Part shown: piece after piece, positions 25,263-34,958 of the stretch
Layout of the letters: every line of letters starts with the position of its first letter
Numbering within the stretch: position 1 is the stretch's first letter
DNA from: Actinomycetota bacterium
GTDB taxonomy: Bacteria > Actinomycetota > Thermoleophilia > Miltoncostaeales > Miltoncostaeaceae
Assembly (NCBI GenBank): GCA_016870155.1
Contig: VGCE01000002.1
Span: 62,001 to 126,000 of the forward strand
Length of the DNA: 64,000 nucleotides
Direction: 5' to 3'
Made by a program: the position numbers and the translations under genes
Notes under the pieces: generated by a model
What the model was told of the DNA's origin: nothing
Databases searched by the model: none
What the model saw: only the letters and a program-made list of their open reading frames with translations

Positions 25263-26071
25263 CGGATCGTCACCCAGTCGAGGTACTTGCCCGCACGCAA
25301 CTCGGCGGCGAGCTCGGCCACCGGGGTGACATCCACCAGGAACGATCCGCGGAAGGGCGCGCTGATGGCGAGGATGGCCGCCAGGTCGAGCGCCACGACC
25401 AGCACGATTCCGAGCGCCACCCAGCCATAGCGTGGTCCGGCGCGTAGCGACACCAGCAGGCTGTTGGCCACCAGGGCGATGCCGGCGATCACCGAGAGCG
25501 AGAAGAGCGCAATGGGCAGCGATTGCGATGCGATCACCACCCGCTGCCGCCGGGCACTGGTGATGCCGTCGAGCGCGGCGCCCAGGGCCGATTGCTCGGC
25601 GCTCTGAACGTAGGCGCGGTCAGACAACCGCGACACCCGCCGCTCGAGTTCGCGGAGGCTGTCAAGGGCGGGCGACCGCGCCGCCGCGCCGCTTGCGAGG
25701 GCCTGCCAGTCGCCCACCTGGACGTCATCGAGGTACTCGGCCAGGGCGTCCTGCGTGATCTCGGCGTCGGCGGCCGGCAGGCTCGCGCTGGCATACGCGA
25801 GGCGACTCGCGGCAGCGACTTCCTGCCCCACGATGCGCTGGGTGTCACGCAGGGTGGAGTACTCGCTGTTGATGAGGAAACCCGTGAGGATCGCGAACAG
25901 GCTGCCGAGCGCCGTCATGTAGGCGGCCGCGGTCGTGCCGGCCTTCTCGCGGTTGCCACCACCCATGTATCGGGCGAACGCCCACATCATCGCAGCGCTC
26001 ACGCCGACCGTGAGCAGGATGATGAGGGGCACCATCACCCACTCGTTGAGTGACACCAGGTAGTCGGTCAT
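25259..26071 (-). CDS. DUF4239-like membrane protein
   Basis: 270 residues. Two N-terminal membrane segments (VPLIILLTVGVSAAMMWAF and AAAYMTALGSLFAILTGFLINS) are followed by an extracytoplasmic helical region (about 75-180) and two C-terminal segments (LPIALFSLSVIAGIALVANSLLV and YGWVALGIVLVVALDLAAILAIS). This topology matches DUF4239, a bestrophin-like family possibly forming channels. Coupled by 4-base overlaps to a PstS-like and a LivK-like binding protein. Confidence 0.7.
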   Translation of the reverse strand: MTDYLVSLNEWVMVPLIILLTVGVSAAMMWAFARYMGGGNREKAGTTAAAYMTALGSLFAILTGFLINSEYSTLRDTQRIVGQEVAAASRLAYASASLPAADAEITQDALAEYLDDVQVGDWQALASGAAARSPALDSLRELERRVSRLSDRAYVQSAEQSALGAALDGITSARRQRVVIASQSLPIALFSLSVIAGIALVANSLLVSLRAGPRYGWVALGIVLVVALDLAAILAISAPFRGSFLVDVTPVAELAAELRAGKYLDWVTIR

Positions 26072-27039
26072 GTCCCCGTGAGGTCCCCTCCGGTGGCCGC
26101 GTCGAGCGCGTCGCGCGTAGCCGCAACCGCCTCGGGGCCGAGCGGCACGGAGCCCTCATCGTCCGCGGCGGCCGTCCCCACCACCTGCTGGGCGAAGGCC
26201 GCCACGGTGGGGTCGTCGCGCAGCGAGTCGGCGTTCACGTATATGTAGAGCGAGCGGGCCAGCGGGTAGGTGCTGTCACGGATGGTCTCGGACTTCGGTG
26301 CCACGCACCCCTTGCCGCCATCCACCTCGATGGCGCGCACGGTGCCCTCCCATGGGCGCATGGTGGCGTAGCCGGCGAATGCCAGCGCCGTGGGCGCGCG
26401 CACCACCTCGGCCAGCATCACCTGGTCGCTCGCCACCCGCGTGGCGTCCTGGCGGATCGCGGCGTCCTGCCCGCGCTTCTCGGCGCTGGGCTTCACAACG
26501 ATGTCCTCCACCAGCTTCCTCGTGCCGGAGGCCGAATCGGGGCTGACGACCACGAGCCGCGCCCTCGGGAGCGACGTGCTCGAGCCCAACGACTTCGCGA
26601 GCTGCTGGGCGTCCGACCAGCGCGCCACCCCCACCGACTCCGGGCCCACCAGCGCGTAGAGATCGGGCAGGGTCATGCATGCCGGCTGGGCGTTCGATGC
26701 CCCTGTGAAGAACACCATGGCGTCACGGGCCAGGAGCAGGCGCACCACCTTCTTGCCCTCGGCCTCGCAGCGGGCCGTCTCGTCCTCCGAGATCTCCCGG
26801 CTGGCGCCCGCGATGTCGGCGATGCCGTCGCAGAGCGCAGTGAAACCCGCTCCCGTGCCAGTCATCTTGAGGTCCACGCGGGCAAGGGGGTTGGCCACCG
26901 AGAACGTGCCGGCGGCAGACGACATCAGCGGGAGCAGCGTGGACGACCCCGCCACCGACACCGAGCCATCGAGGCTTCCCCCGCAGCCGGGCAGCACGGC
27001 GAGGGCGGGCACGGCAAGGAGGAGGAGCAGGGGGCGCAT
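26068..27039 (-). CDS. PstS-like phosphate-binding lipoprotein
   Basis: 323 residues with a lipoprotein signal (VLPGC). The fold is that of PBP-like/PstS proteins: VAGSSTLLPLMSSAAGTF, MTGTGAGFTALCDGIADIAGASREI, and VVSPDSASGTRKLVEDIV (anion-binding loops). The family binds phosphate for PstCAB uptake, but no pst permease genes are in the window. It leads a three-gene coupled operon inserted between argJ and argB. Confidence 0.8.
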   Translation of the reverse strand: MRPLLLLLAVPALAVLPGCGGSLDGSVSVAGSSTLLPLMSSAAGTFSVANPLARVDLKMTGTGAGFTALCDGIADIAGASREISEDETARCEAEGKKVVRLLLARDAMVFFTGASNAQPACMTLPDLYALVGPESVGVARWSDAQQLAKSLGSSTSLPRARLVVVSPDSASGTRKLVEDIVVKPSAEKRGQDAAIRQDATRVASDQVMLAEVVRAPTALAFAGYATMRPWEGTVRAIEVDGGKGCVAPKSETIRDSTYPLARSLYIYVNADSLRDDPTVAAFAQQVVGTAAADDEGSVPLGPEAVAATRDALDAATGGDLTGT

Positions 27040-27093
27040 CGCGCCATATTACGGCGACCGAGCGGAGCCAGGGGAACTGTTAAGCGCGGTGGG

Positions 27094-28296
27094 CTAGGTG
27101 CGGTAGTCGGCGTTCACCGAGATGTACCCATGGCCGAGGTCGCTGGCGAACAGCTCCGCGCGGCCGTCCCCGCGACCCAGGCCCACCTGCATCTCGTACT
27201 CGGGGCGGGCCATCACGTCGTCGATGCCCGCGCCATCGGGCAGCACGCCGTCGAAGCGCAGGGTGAAGTCCACGTGGCCGCCGGCCTGCGCCAGCGCCTG
27301 GCCCACGGCCTGGTGCACGCGACCCCAGTTGGCGTCGCGGCCGAACACAGCGGTGCGCACCAGCGCGCTCTCCCCCACCCCCCGCGCCACGCGCTCGGCC
27401 TCGTCATCCTCCAACGCGCCATCCACCACCACGCGCACGGCATGCTCGGCGCCCTCGCCGTCCTTCACCATGAGGATCGCCAGGTACCGGCAGATCGCCC
27501 GCAGGGCATCCCCGAACAGCGACAGGTCGTCGCCCTCGATCGGCGGGCCCTCGCCGTTGGCCAGCACCAGCAGGGTATCGCTGGGGCTCATCTGGCCATC
27601 CACGCTGATGCGGTTGAAGCCGCCCTCGGCGGCGGCGCGCGTGAGGCCGAGAAGGTGGTCGGGCAACACGCAGGCGTCGGTGGTGACGTAGGCGAGCATG
27701 GTGGCCATGTCGGGGCGGATCATCCCGGCGCCCTTGGCCGCCGCGCCGATGGTCACCTCGCCGCCGGCCAGTGCCAGGCGAAAGGCCCCGCCCTTGGCGA
27801 AGGCATCCGTGGTGCGGATGGCTTCGCCGAAGGCCGGCCCGCCATCTGCCGACAGCGCGGCGGCGGCGGCATCAATGCCCGCAGCCACCGACTTCATGGG
27901 AAGCCGCTCGCCAATGACCCCCGTGGAGCACACCGCCAGGCTGCCCACCGGCACCGCGGCGGCGGCCGCGCCGGCCTCGCCCATGGCGCGCGCGTCGGAC
28001 ACGCCCTGGGCCCCCGTGGCGGCGTTGGCGCATCCGCTGTTCACCACCACCCCGCGCAGGCTGCCCGCGTGCAGGGTGCGGGTGTACTGCACGGCGGCCG
28101 ACGGCATGGCGCTGGGGGTGTCCACCAGCGCCGACGCGCATGGCCGGTCGCTGACCAGCAGGCCCAGGTCAGGCCGGCCCCCGCCCTTCAGCCCCGCGGC
28201 CACGCCGGCAGCCCGGTAGCCCGAGGGCGCGGTGACGCCCGGCCCGTCGATTCGCGTGAGGCCCTCGGGCGCGCCGATCCAGTCGGCGCGCTCCAC
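27094..28296 (-). CDS. argJ: Glutamate N-acetyltransferase / amino-acid acetyltransferase ArgJ
   Basis: 400 residues. ArgJ transfers the acetyl group from N-acetylornithine to glutamate. Self-cleavage occurs before the Thr of MATMLAYVTTDA, which is present, and the oxyanion motif STGVIGERLP precedes it. Other family segments: GVVVNSGCANAATG and AVFGRDANWGRV. GTG start at 28296, 14 bases after the argC stop; an in-frame CTG at 28314 is a weaker alternative. Confidence 0.94.
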   Translation of the reverse strand: MERADWIGAPEGLTRIDGPGVTAPSGYRAAGVAAGLKGGGRPDLGLLVSDRPCASALVDTPSAMPSAAVQYTRTLHAGSLRGVVVNSGCANAATGAQGVSDARAMGEAGAAAAAVPVGSLAVCSTGVIGERLPMKSVAAGIDAAAAALSADGGPAFGEAIRTTDAFAKGGAFRLALAGGEVTIGAAAKGAGMIRPDMATMLAYVTTDACVLPDHLLGLTRAAAEGGFNRISVDGQMSPSDTLLVLANGEGPPIEGDDLSLFGDALRAICRYLAILMVKDGEGAEHAVRVVVDGALEDDEAERVARGVGESALVRTAVFGRDANWGRVHQAVGQALAQAGGHVDFTLRFDGVLPDGAGIDDVMARPEYEMQVGLGRGDGRAELFASDLGHGYISVNADYRT

Positions 28297-28310
28297 CGGA
28301 GACCAGTCGA

Positions 28311-29291
28311 TCAGCGGAGCCCCTCGTCCTCGGGCCTACCGGCCATGAGATTGAGGTTCTGCACGGCCTGCCCGGCCGCCCCTTTCATGATGTTGTCGAT
28401 CACGCCGAACGCGATGAGCCGCCCCGATTCCTGGTCGACCGCCGGGCACACCTGCGCGTAGTTGGTGTGCTGCACCGCGTGCATGCCCGGCGGCTGCTCC
28501 ACCACCTCCACGAACGGCGCATGCGCGTAGAAGTCGAAATACCGCTGGCGCAGGTCGTCGGGGTGCGGCGCGCCGCCACCGAAGCCCGCGTAGCAGCTGG
28601 CCAGCAGCCCGCGATCCACCGGCACCAGGTGGGGCGTGAACGTGACCGCCGCCCCAAGCTCTTGGGCGATCTCGGGCGTGTGCCGGTGGGCCAGCACCTT
28701 GTAGGCGCGCACGCTGTCGGCCACCGACGAGTAGTGCACGTCGGGCGTGGGCGTCTTTCCCGCGCCGCTCACGCCGCTCTTGGCGTCGATCACGATGTCG
28801 CTGACATCATCCTTCACGGGCAGCAGCGCCAGCAACGACGCCGTGGGGTAGCACCCGGGGTTGGCCACCACGCGCGCGCCGGCGATTGCATCGCGGTTGA
28901 TCTCGGGCAGGCCGTACACGGCATCGGCCAGCACGTCGGGGCGCGGGTGGTGGAACCCGTACCACTCGGGATACAGCGCGGCATCGCGCAGCCGGTGGTC
29001 GGCCGACACATCCACCACGCGCACCCCGCGGTCCACCAGCTCGCCCACCGCAACGGCGGCCTCGGCGTGCGGGTAGCACACGGCCGCGAGGTCGCCCGCG
29101 GCCACGCCGTCGGGGTCGAACTCCTGCATCACCGCATCAACGCGGTACTCGGGCGCCACGTCGACAATGCGCTTTCCGGCGTCGGCCCTGGCGGTCACCT
29201 GGCCGAGCGAGAAGTAGGGATGGGCGTCCACGAGCGCCGCGAGCTGCGCCCCCGTGAAGCCCGCCGCGCCGATCACGTGGACGGTGCTCAT
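28311..29291 (-). CDS. argC: N-acetyl-gamma-glutamyl-phosphate reductase
   Basis: 326 residues. NADPH motif VIGAAGFTGAQLA, catalytic Cys in VVANPGCYPTASLLALLP, and DAKSGVSGAGKTP, HRHTPEI and TPHLVPVDRGLLASCYA further on. Reduces N-acetylglutamyl phosphate. The ATG at 29291 overlaps the pheT stop, tying arginine biosynthesis to phenylalanyl-tRNA synthetase translation, a known actinobacterial arrangement. Confidence 0.95.
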   Translation of the reverse strand: MSTVHVIGAAGFTGAQLAALVDAHPYFSLGQVTARADAGKRIVDVAPEYRVDAVMQEFDPDGVAAGDLAAVCYPHAEAAVAVGELVDRGVRVVDVSADHRLRDAALYPEWYGFHHPRPDVLADAVYGLPEINRDAIAGARVVANPGCYPTASLLALLPVKDDVSDIVIDAKSGVSGAGKTPTPDVHYSSVADSVRAYKVLAHRHTPEIAQELGAAVTFTPHLVPVDRGLLASCYAGFGGGAPHPDDLRQRYFDFYAHAPFVEVVEQPPGMHAVQHTNYAQVCPAVDQESGRLIAFGVIDNIMKGAAGQAVQNLNLMAGRPEDEGLR

Positions 29292-31714
29292 GACCTCAGT
29301 TCCGCTCCCACCTGGTCGCGCAGCGCGGCAACGGCGCGCTCGGTGACCCCGTCGATCTCCTCGTCGGTGAGGGTACGCCCGGGCTCGGCGATGGTGAGCC
29401 GCACGGCCAGGCTCACCTGGCCGTCGGGCACCTGATCGCCGGCGTAGTGGTCGAACACCTCGGCGCGCTGCAGCAGGTGGCCGCCGGCCTCGCGCGCGAC
29501 CTCGAGCAGGTGCGCCGCCGTGACGGTCTCGGGCACCAGCACGGCGAGATCGCGCGTGCTCACCGGCACCGAGATCAGGTCCACGTAGCGCCGCGGCTCG
29601 TCGGGCCCCACCTGTACCAGCGCGGGGACGCGCAGCGTCACGGCCACCACGGGGCCCTTCACGTCGAAGGCCTTGAGCACCGCGGGGTGCACCTCGCCGG
29701 CCACGCCCACCACGATTCCACCGGCGGTGAGCCGGGCCTGGCGCACCGGGTGCAGCCAGGGCTCCTTCACCCCGGCCACGGCCTCGGCGTGCACGCCCAC
29801 CGACGCCGCGAGGGCGATGCCCAGGCCGGAAGCCGACCACACATCAACGTCGCCCGGGGCCTGACGCCAGCCGCGCGCGCCCGGCGCGCCGAACAGCACG
29901 GCGGTGATCTCCTCGGGCTCATCGGCCAGGCCGCCGGCGGCGGGCACGTACGTGCGGCCCACCTCGAACAGCGCGCCGTCGCGGCGCTGGTGCGCCTGGT
30001 TGCGCTCCACCGCGCGCAGCAGGCCGGGGATGAGCGAGCGACGCATGACGGCCATCTCGTCGCTCAGCGCGTTGCCGATGCGCACCACCCGGCGGCGCTC
30101 GTCGTCGGCCGGAAGGTGCAGCCGGTCGGCGTCGGCCTCGGGCACGAACCGGTAGGTGATGGCCTCGCTCAGCCCCTGGTCGCACGCATACCGGACGAGC
30201 CGCCGCACTACCTTCTGGTGGGCGCTGAGGGACGCCCGCGCCTCGAGGCGCGGAAGCACCGCGGGAATGCGGTCGAGCCCGTGCACGCGCCCGACCTCCT
30301 CGATGAGATCGATCTCGCGCACCAGGTCGGCGGTGCGCCACCAGGGCACGCCCACCACGTGGGCGTCGTCGCCACGGTCCACCGCGCAGCCCAGGCGCTC
30401 GAGTATCTCGGCGCTCTCGGCGGGCGCGATGTCGGTGCCGAGGATCGCCGCCACCCGCGCGTGGCGCAGGGTGATGGCCGCGGGAGCCTGTTCGGGCGCG
30501 CGCTCGTCGAGCACGCCGGGAACCAGCGCGGCCCCGGCGAGCTCGTGCAGCAGGCGGCAGGCGATGGACATGGCCACCGGCGGCAGGTCGGTGGGCTGGC
30601 CCTTCTCAAAGCGCGCGCTGCTCTCGGTGCGAAGGCCCAGGCCCAACGAGGTGGAGATGATGCTCGGGCCGTCGAACGTGGCAGCCTCCAGCAGCACGCG
30701 GGTGGTGCCCGCGTGCACCTCGGCGAACTCCGCGCCGAAGATGCCGGCGACCACCGCGGGCTTCTCGGCGTCGGCGATCACCAGGTGCTCGCCCGTGAGG
30801 GTGCGCTGCTGGCCGTCGAGCGTGGTGATGGGCTCGCCCTCGCCTGCGCGGCGCACCACGATGGCGGGGCCGGCCAGGCGGTCGAGGTCGAACGCGTGCA
30901 GCGGCTGGGCCGTGAGCAGCATCACGTAGTTGGTGACGTCCACCACGTTGTTGATGCTGCGCATGCCGGCGGCCTCGAGGCGGCGCACCATCCAGTCGGG
31001 CGACGGGCCCACCTGCACGTCGAGCAGCACCCGCGCCATGTAGCGCGGGCAGAGATCCGGGGCCTCCACGCGCAGCGACACGTAGTCGCCCACCTCGCCG
31101 GCGCCGTCCTCGGGCGGCAGCGCGGTGTCGAGGTCGTGCAGTGCGGCGCCGGTGATGGCGTGCACCTCGCGCGCGATTCCGTAGATGCCCAGGCAGTCGC
31201 CGCGGTTGGGCGTGAGCTCGAGCTCGAGGATCGTTCCGGGCGGGGGCAGCACGTCCACCACAGCCGTGCCGGCCAGAAGGTCGTCGCCCAGTACGAGGAT
31301 GCCGTCCGACTCCTCGGACAACTCGAGCTCGCTCTCGCTGAGCACCATCCCGAAGCTCTCCACACCGCGGAGCGTGGCCTTGCCCAGCTTCTGCCCGCCG
31401 GGCATCACCGCGCCCGGGATGGCCACGGCCACGGTCTGCCCGGCGGCCACGTTGGGCGCGCCGCACACGATCTGCCGCGGGGCGTCCTCTCCGGTGTCCA
31501 CGCTGAGCACCCGAAGCCGGTCGGCATCGGGGTGCTGCTCGGCGGTGAGCACCTTGCCGATGCGGAAGGCCTCGCGGTTGCCCTGCGTCATGGGGATTCC
31601 CCGCGTGAGCGTGCGCTCCACGGCGGTGCCGGTGGCGGTGAGCCGGTCGGCCAGCGCGCCGTCGTCGAGATCGGTGGCCACGTGCTCGCGCAGCCATTCG
31701 AGGGGCAGCTTCAC
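29288..31714 (-). CDS. pheT: Phenylalanyl-tRNA synthetase beta subunit
   Basis: 808 residues. N-terminal tRNA-binding (EMAP-like) domain after MKLPLEWLREHV (HPDADRLRVLSVDTG, IVCGAPNV), the B1 and B3/B4 editing region (NRGDCLGIYGIAREVHAI, NNVVDVTNYVMLL), B5 (RFEKGQPTDLPPVA precedes it) and a C-terminal anticodon-binding domain (YVDLISVPVSTRDLAVLVP). GTG start overlaps the pheS stop as GTGA. Confidence 0.97.
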   Translation of the reverse strand: MKLPLEWLREHVATDLDDGALADRLTATGTAVERTLTRGIPMTQGNREAFRIGKVLTAEQHPDADRLRVLSVDTGEDAPRQIVCGAPNVAAGQTVAVAIPGAVMPGGQKLGKATLRGVESFGMVLSESELELSEESDGILVLGDDLLAGTAVVDVLPPPGTILELELTPNRGDCLGIYGIAREVHAITGAALHDLDTALPPEDGAGEVGDYVSLRVEAPDLCPRYMARVLLDVQVGPSPDWMVRRLEAAGMRSINNVVDVTNYVMLLTAQPLHAFDLDRLAGPAIVVRRAGEGEPITTLDGQQRTLTGEHLVIADAEKPAVVAGIFGAEFAEVHAGTTRVLLEAATFDGPSIISTSLGLGLRTESSARFEKGQPTDLPPVAMSIACRLLHELAGAALVPGVLDERAPEQAPAAITLRHARVAAILGTDIAPAESAEILERLGCAVDRGDDAHVVGVPWWRTADLVREIDLIEEVGRVHGLDRIPAVLPRLEARASLSAHQKVVRRLVRYACDQGLSEAITYRFVPEADADRLHLPADDERRRVVRIGNALSDEMAVMRRSLIPGLLRAVERNQAHQRRDGALFEVGRTYVPAAGGLADEPEEITAVLFGAPGARGWRQAPGDVDVWSASGLGIALAASVGVHAEAVAGVKEPWLHPVRQARLTAGGIVVGVAGEVHPAVLKAFDVKGPVVAVTLRVPALVQVGPDEPRRYVDLISVPVSTRDLAVLVPETVTAAHLLEVAREAGGHLLQRAEVFDHYAGDQVPDGQVSLAVRLTIAEPGRTLTDEEIDGVTERAVAALRDQVGAELRS

Positions 31715-32721
31715 GAGAACTGCTCCAGGAACCTCAGGTCGCCCTCGTAGAGCAACCGGATGTCGCTGATCTGATGGCGGATCATCGCGATGCGGTCGAG
31801 CCCGAACCCGAACGCGAAGCCGGTCCACCGCTCTGGGTCGTAGCCCACGTTGGCGAACACGTTGGGGTCCACCATTCCGGCGCCCGCCACCTCGAGCCAG
31901 TCGGTGCGGCCGTTGCGATCGGTCCACGACACGCTCACGTCCACCGACGGTTCGGTGAACGGGAAGAAGTGCGGGATCACCCGCACGTCGCGGTCTCCCA
32001 GCAGGCGCGTGAGGAAGTACTCGATGGTGCCCTTGAGGTGCGCGAACGTGAGCCCCTCATCCACGGCGAGGCCCTCCACCTGGTGGAACATCGGGCTGTG
32101 CGTGGCGTCGACGTCGTCGCGGCGGTACACCGTGCCCGGGGCGATCACGTACACCGGCGGCGGGCCGGACTGCATCGTGCGGATCTGCACCGGCGATGTC
32201 TGCGTGCGCAGCAGCACGTCGTCCCCGCCCTCGATGAAGAAAGTGTCGCTCTCCGACCGCGCAGGGTGGCCGTCGGGCGTGTTGAGCGCCGTGAAGTTGT
32301 TGAAGCCGGTCTCCACCTCTGGGCCGTCGGCCACCGAGTAGCCCATGCCCAGGAAGATCTCCTCCACCTCGAGGGCCACCTGCGTGATCGGGTGCAGGGC
32401 GCCCAGCGGGAAGGCATTGCCGGGCAGGGTCACGTCTGCGGTGTCGGCCTCGAGCGCCGCGCCCATGGCGTCGGACTCCAGGGCGTCGCGGCGCGACTGC
32501 AGGGCGTCCTCGATGGCCCGCCGGGCGGCGTTGCCATCCTTGCCCACGCGGCCGCGATCCTCGGCCGGCAGCGAGCCGATCGACCCGAGCAGTTCGGTGA
32601 GGGGCGCCCTGCGGCCCGTGAACCTCACCCGCGCGGCCTCGAGCGCGTCGAGGTCGGGCGCGGCGGCGATTGCGGCGATGGCCTCCTCGGCCAGCACGGT
32701 GAGGTCGGGAATGCCGCTCAT
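31711..32721 (-). CDS. pheS: Phenylalanyl-tRNA synthetase alpha subunit
   Basis: 336 residues. Class II synthetase core: HPITQVALEVEEIFLGMGYSV, the motif 2 region with YRRDDVDATHSPMFHQVEGLAVD, and motif 3 GFAFGFGLDRIAMIRHQI. A coiled-coil N-terminal arm binds tRNA. It forms a heterotetramer with PheT. Starts 4 bases inside the preceding methyltransferase gene. Confidence 0.97.
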   Translation of the reverse strand: MSGIPDLTVLAEEAIAAIAAAPDLDALEAARVRFTGRRAPLTELLGSIGSLPAEDRGRVGKDGNAARRAIEDALQSRRDALESDAMGAALEADTADVTLPGNAFPLGALHPITQVALEVEEIFLGMGYSVADGPEVETGFNNFTALNTPDGHPARSESDTFFIEGGDDVLLRTQTSPVQIRTMQSGPPPVYVIAPGTVYRRDDVDATHSPMFHQVEGLAVDEGLTFAHLKGTIEYFLTRLLGDRDVRVIPHFFPFTEPSVDVSVSWTDRNGRTDWLEVAGAGMVDPNVFANVGYDPERWTGFAFGFGLDRIAMIRHQISDIRLLYEGDLRFLEQFS

Positions 32722-33515
32722 GGCCGCGGCATCCTAGAGCACTGCCGCACGCGCTCGGCCAGCAGCGCGGCGCCCGCGGCGGCCACGTTGAGCGACTCCG
32801 CGCCCTCCGCCTGCGGGATCGTCACCTCGACCACCTCGAGCGACCCGCGCAACTCGTCGATGACCGGGTCGAGCCCTGCGCGCTCGGCGCCGAGCGCCAG
32901 CACGGTGGGAGGGGTGAGGTCGATATCCCAGGGAGCAGCCGCGCCATGGGCGACTGCAGCCACCACGCGGAACCCCTCACGCGTGGCCAGGTCGTCGGGC
33001 TTCACGCCCTCGAGCACCGGCAGCGCGAACGTGGCGCCCATGGCCGCGCGCACCGCGCGCGGGTGCGCGGCGTCGGCCGACCCGGGGCCCAGGGCCAACC
33101 AGTCGGCGCCAAGGGCGGCGGACGTGCGGATGAGCGTGCCCACGTTGCCGGGGTCGGCCACGCCGGCCAGGTATACCCCGAGCGCCGGCGGCATGGCCAC
33201 CGTGCGGAAGTGGTGCGGCCCGGCCTGCGGGAACACGCCGATGATGCGCGGTGGCTGCGCCAGCGTACTCACCCCGCCCATCAGGCGGGTGGATATCGCG
33301 TAGCGCTCGGCCAGTCCGGCGGTGGCGGTGATGCGCGGGTCGTCCGCCGGCACGCGCTCTTCATCGACCAGCAGCATCACTGGCACGATGCCACGGTCGA
33401 GCGCGGCCTGCACGACGTCCTCGCCCTCGGCCACCAGCAGGCGGTCCTCACGGCGCGTGCGCTTCTGCTGCAGGCGCCGCACGTGTTGCAGCGCGGGATT
33501 GCGATGTGACGTCAC
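32718..33515 (-). CDS. SpoU/TrmH-family RNA 2'-O-methyltransferase
   Basis: 265 residues. SPOUT knot motifs: GVYLAGVADPGNVGTLIRTSAALGAD, AMGATFALPVLE, LALGAERAGL and VTIPQAEGAESLNVAAAGAALLAE. The N-terminal part (LQQKRTRREDRLLVAEGEDVVQAAL) matches the substrate-binding domain of TsnR/RlmB-like enzymes. It occupies the rplT-pheS slot where Streptomyces carries a TsnR-like gene. It methylates a ribose in rRNA or tRNA; the site is not deducible. GTG start at 33515. Confidence 0.9.
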   Translation of the reverse strand: MTSHRNPALQHVRRLQQKRTRREDRLLVAEGEDVVQAALDRGIVPVMLLVDEERVPADDPRITATAGLAERYAISTRLMGGVSTLAQPPRIIGVFPQAGPHHFRTVAMPPALGVYLAGVADPGNVGTLIRTSAALGADWLALGPGSADAAHPRAVRAAMGATFALPVLEGVKPDDLATREGFRVVAAVAHGAAAPWDIDLTPPTVLALGAERAGLDPVIDELRGSLEVVEVTIPQAEGAESLNVAAAGAALLAERVRQCSRMPRP

Positions 33516-33580
33516 CCGGCGGAGGGGCCCCGGGCCGCCCCCGCCGCGTGAGTCTCGTGTCGCGGGCCCGGTGCCTTCGG

Positions 33581-33943
33581 TCAGGCGGCCGCGCGGGCCT
33601 CAGCGGCCCGCGCGCACAGGGCGCTGAAGTGCTCCGGCTCGTTGACCGCCAGGTCGGCGAGCATCTTGCGGTCGAGCTCAACGCCGGCCAGTGACAGGCC
33701 GTGCATGAACTCCGCGTATGTGAGGCCGTTCAGGCGGGCCGCCGCGTTGATGCGGGCGATCCAAAGGCGCCGGAAGTCACGCTTGCGCGCACGGCGGTCG
33801 CGGTAGGCGTAGTTGCCCGACCGCTGCACCTGCTCCTTCGCGCGACGGTACGACGAGTGCTTGGTGCCCCAGTATCCCTTGGCCTGGCCGAGAACTTTGC
33901 GCCGCTTCTTTCGGGCGCTGACGGAACGCTTGACACGGGCCAT
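33581..33943 (-). CDS. rplT: 50S ribosomal protein L20
   Basis: 120 residues: [35 protein letters not shown], and [23 protein letters not shown] match L20 throughout. It binds 23S rRNA early in 50S assembly. The gene lies three bases after rpmI in the infC-rpmI-rplT operon. Confidence 0.98.
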   Translation of the reverse strand: MARVKRSVSARKKRRKVLGQAKGYWGTKHSSYRRAKEQVQRSGNYAYRDRRARKRDFRRLWIARINAAARLNGLTYAEFMHGLSLAGVELDRKMLADLAVNEPEHFSALCARAAEARAAA

Positions 33944-33946
33944 GGG

Positions 33947-34144
33947 CTATCGCCTCCCCAGCAGCCGGAGGATCTCTGGACGGTCAGCCTCGGCCATCTC
34001 GGCCGGGCGCGCGATGGCGCGCTTCTGCTTGGCCGACTTGTGCTCGAGGTTGTGCCGCAGCCCGGAGTGCACGTACATCACCTTGCCCTTCCGCGTCACG
34101 CGGAAGCGCTTGGAGGCCGACTTGTTGGTCTTCATCTTGGGCAT
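33947..34144 (-). CDS. rpmI: 50S ribosomal protein L35
   Basis: 65 residues: [37 protein letters not shown]. Standard length. It sits between infC and rplT. Confidence 0.98.
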   Translation of the reverse strand: MPKMKTNKSASKRFRVTRKGKVMYVHSGLRHNLEHKSAKQKRAIARPAEMAEADRPEILRLLGRR

Positions 34145-34163
34145 GTCTGGTGTTCCGTGCTTC

Positions 34164-34808
34164 TTAGGAGGTCTCTGCCGGGGCTACGGCCGGGATGGCC
34201 CCGGCCTCGACGGGCTCGGCGGCGACGGGCTTTGCCACTGCCTTTTCCTTCTTCTGCGGTAGGTCCTTCACGGGCGCGAGCATCATGATCATGTTGCGGC
34301 CATCGAGGTTGGGCCGGCTCTCGATCGTCGCGAGGTCCTGCACCTCTTCCGCGAGCTGCAGGAGTATTGCCTCCCCGCGCTCCGGGTGCATCAGCTCGCG
34401 CCCCCTGAACATGATCGTGACCTTGACCTTGTCCTTGTTCTTGAGGAACCGCAGGACATGGCCCTTCTTGGTCTCGTAGTCATGAGGGTCGATCTTGGGC
34501 CGGAACTTGATCTCCTTGATGGTGATCGTGCTCTGGTGCTTTCGCGCCTGCTTTGCCTTCTGCTCCTGCTCGTAGCGCCACTTGCCGTAATCCATGATGC
34601 GGCAGACCGGCGGACGGCCTTCCGGGGCCACCTCGACCAGGTCGAGATTGAGCCCGATGGCGATGTCGAGGGCCTCCTCCGTGCGCATCTCGCCGCGATT
34701 CTCACCGCCCTCGTCGATGAGGCGGATGCGCTCGACGCGAATTGCGTCGTTGATCCGGGTTGATGGCCCAGCGGGTGGCCGTGTGTCTGGACCGCGCCTA
34801 GGAGGCAC
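34164..34808 (-). CDS. infC: Translation initiation factor IF-3
   Basis: 214 residues from GTG 34808. The conserved protein begins around [21 protein letters not shown]; the IF3 signature [17 protein letters not shown] and the C-terminal domain ([41 protein letters not shown]) are intact. The tail ([22 protein letters not shown]) is an actinobacterial-type extension. IF3 genes often use rare start codons. Here the GTG has no ribosome site (AGGAGG is about 30 bases away), so the exact start is uncertain and ATC at the RINDAI segment is conceivable. Confidence 0.95.
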   Translation of the reverse strand: MPPRRGPDTRPPAGPSTRINDAIRVERIRLIDEGGENRGEMRTEEALDIAIGLNLDLVEVAPEGRPPVCRIMDYGKWRYEQEQKAKQARKHQSTITIKEIKFRPKIDPHDYETKKGHVLRFLKNKDKVKVTIMFRGRELMHPERGEAILLQLAEEVQDLATIESRPNLDGRNMIMMLAPVKDLPQKKEKAVAKPVAAEPVEAGAIPAVAPAETS

Positions 34809-34958
34809 GGGCTACGGGCGTCGTCAGGCGAGCCCCTCCTGTAGATCGGGGCGCGGCGCGCCCGGTGGACGAGTGCTTCGTGAGGCCGGCGGACAATAGC
34901 AGGCACTGCACGGCGTGCAGGCCCCCCTTCCGTCCGGTGGGTACGCCACCATCAGTGC

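Noticed and set aside
26050-28461. An 800-codon open frame on the plus strand, opposite argJ, argC and the PstS-like gene
   Set aside because: The translation is His/Arg/Gly/Ala-rich with no domain, exactly what antisense frames of high-GC genes look like. The minus-strand genes have clear families. Similar long shadows at 671-2689 and 29447-31750 were dropped for the same reason.
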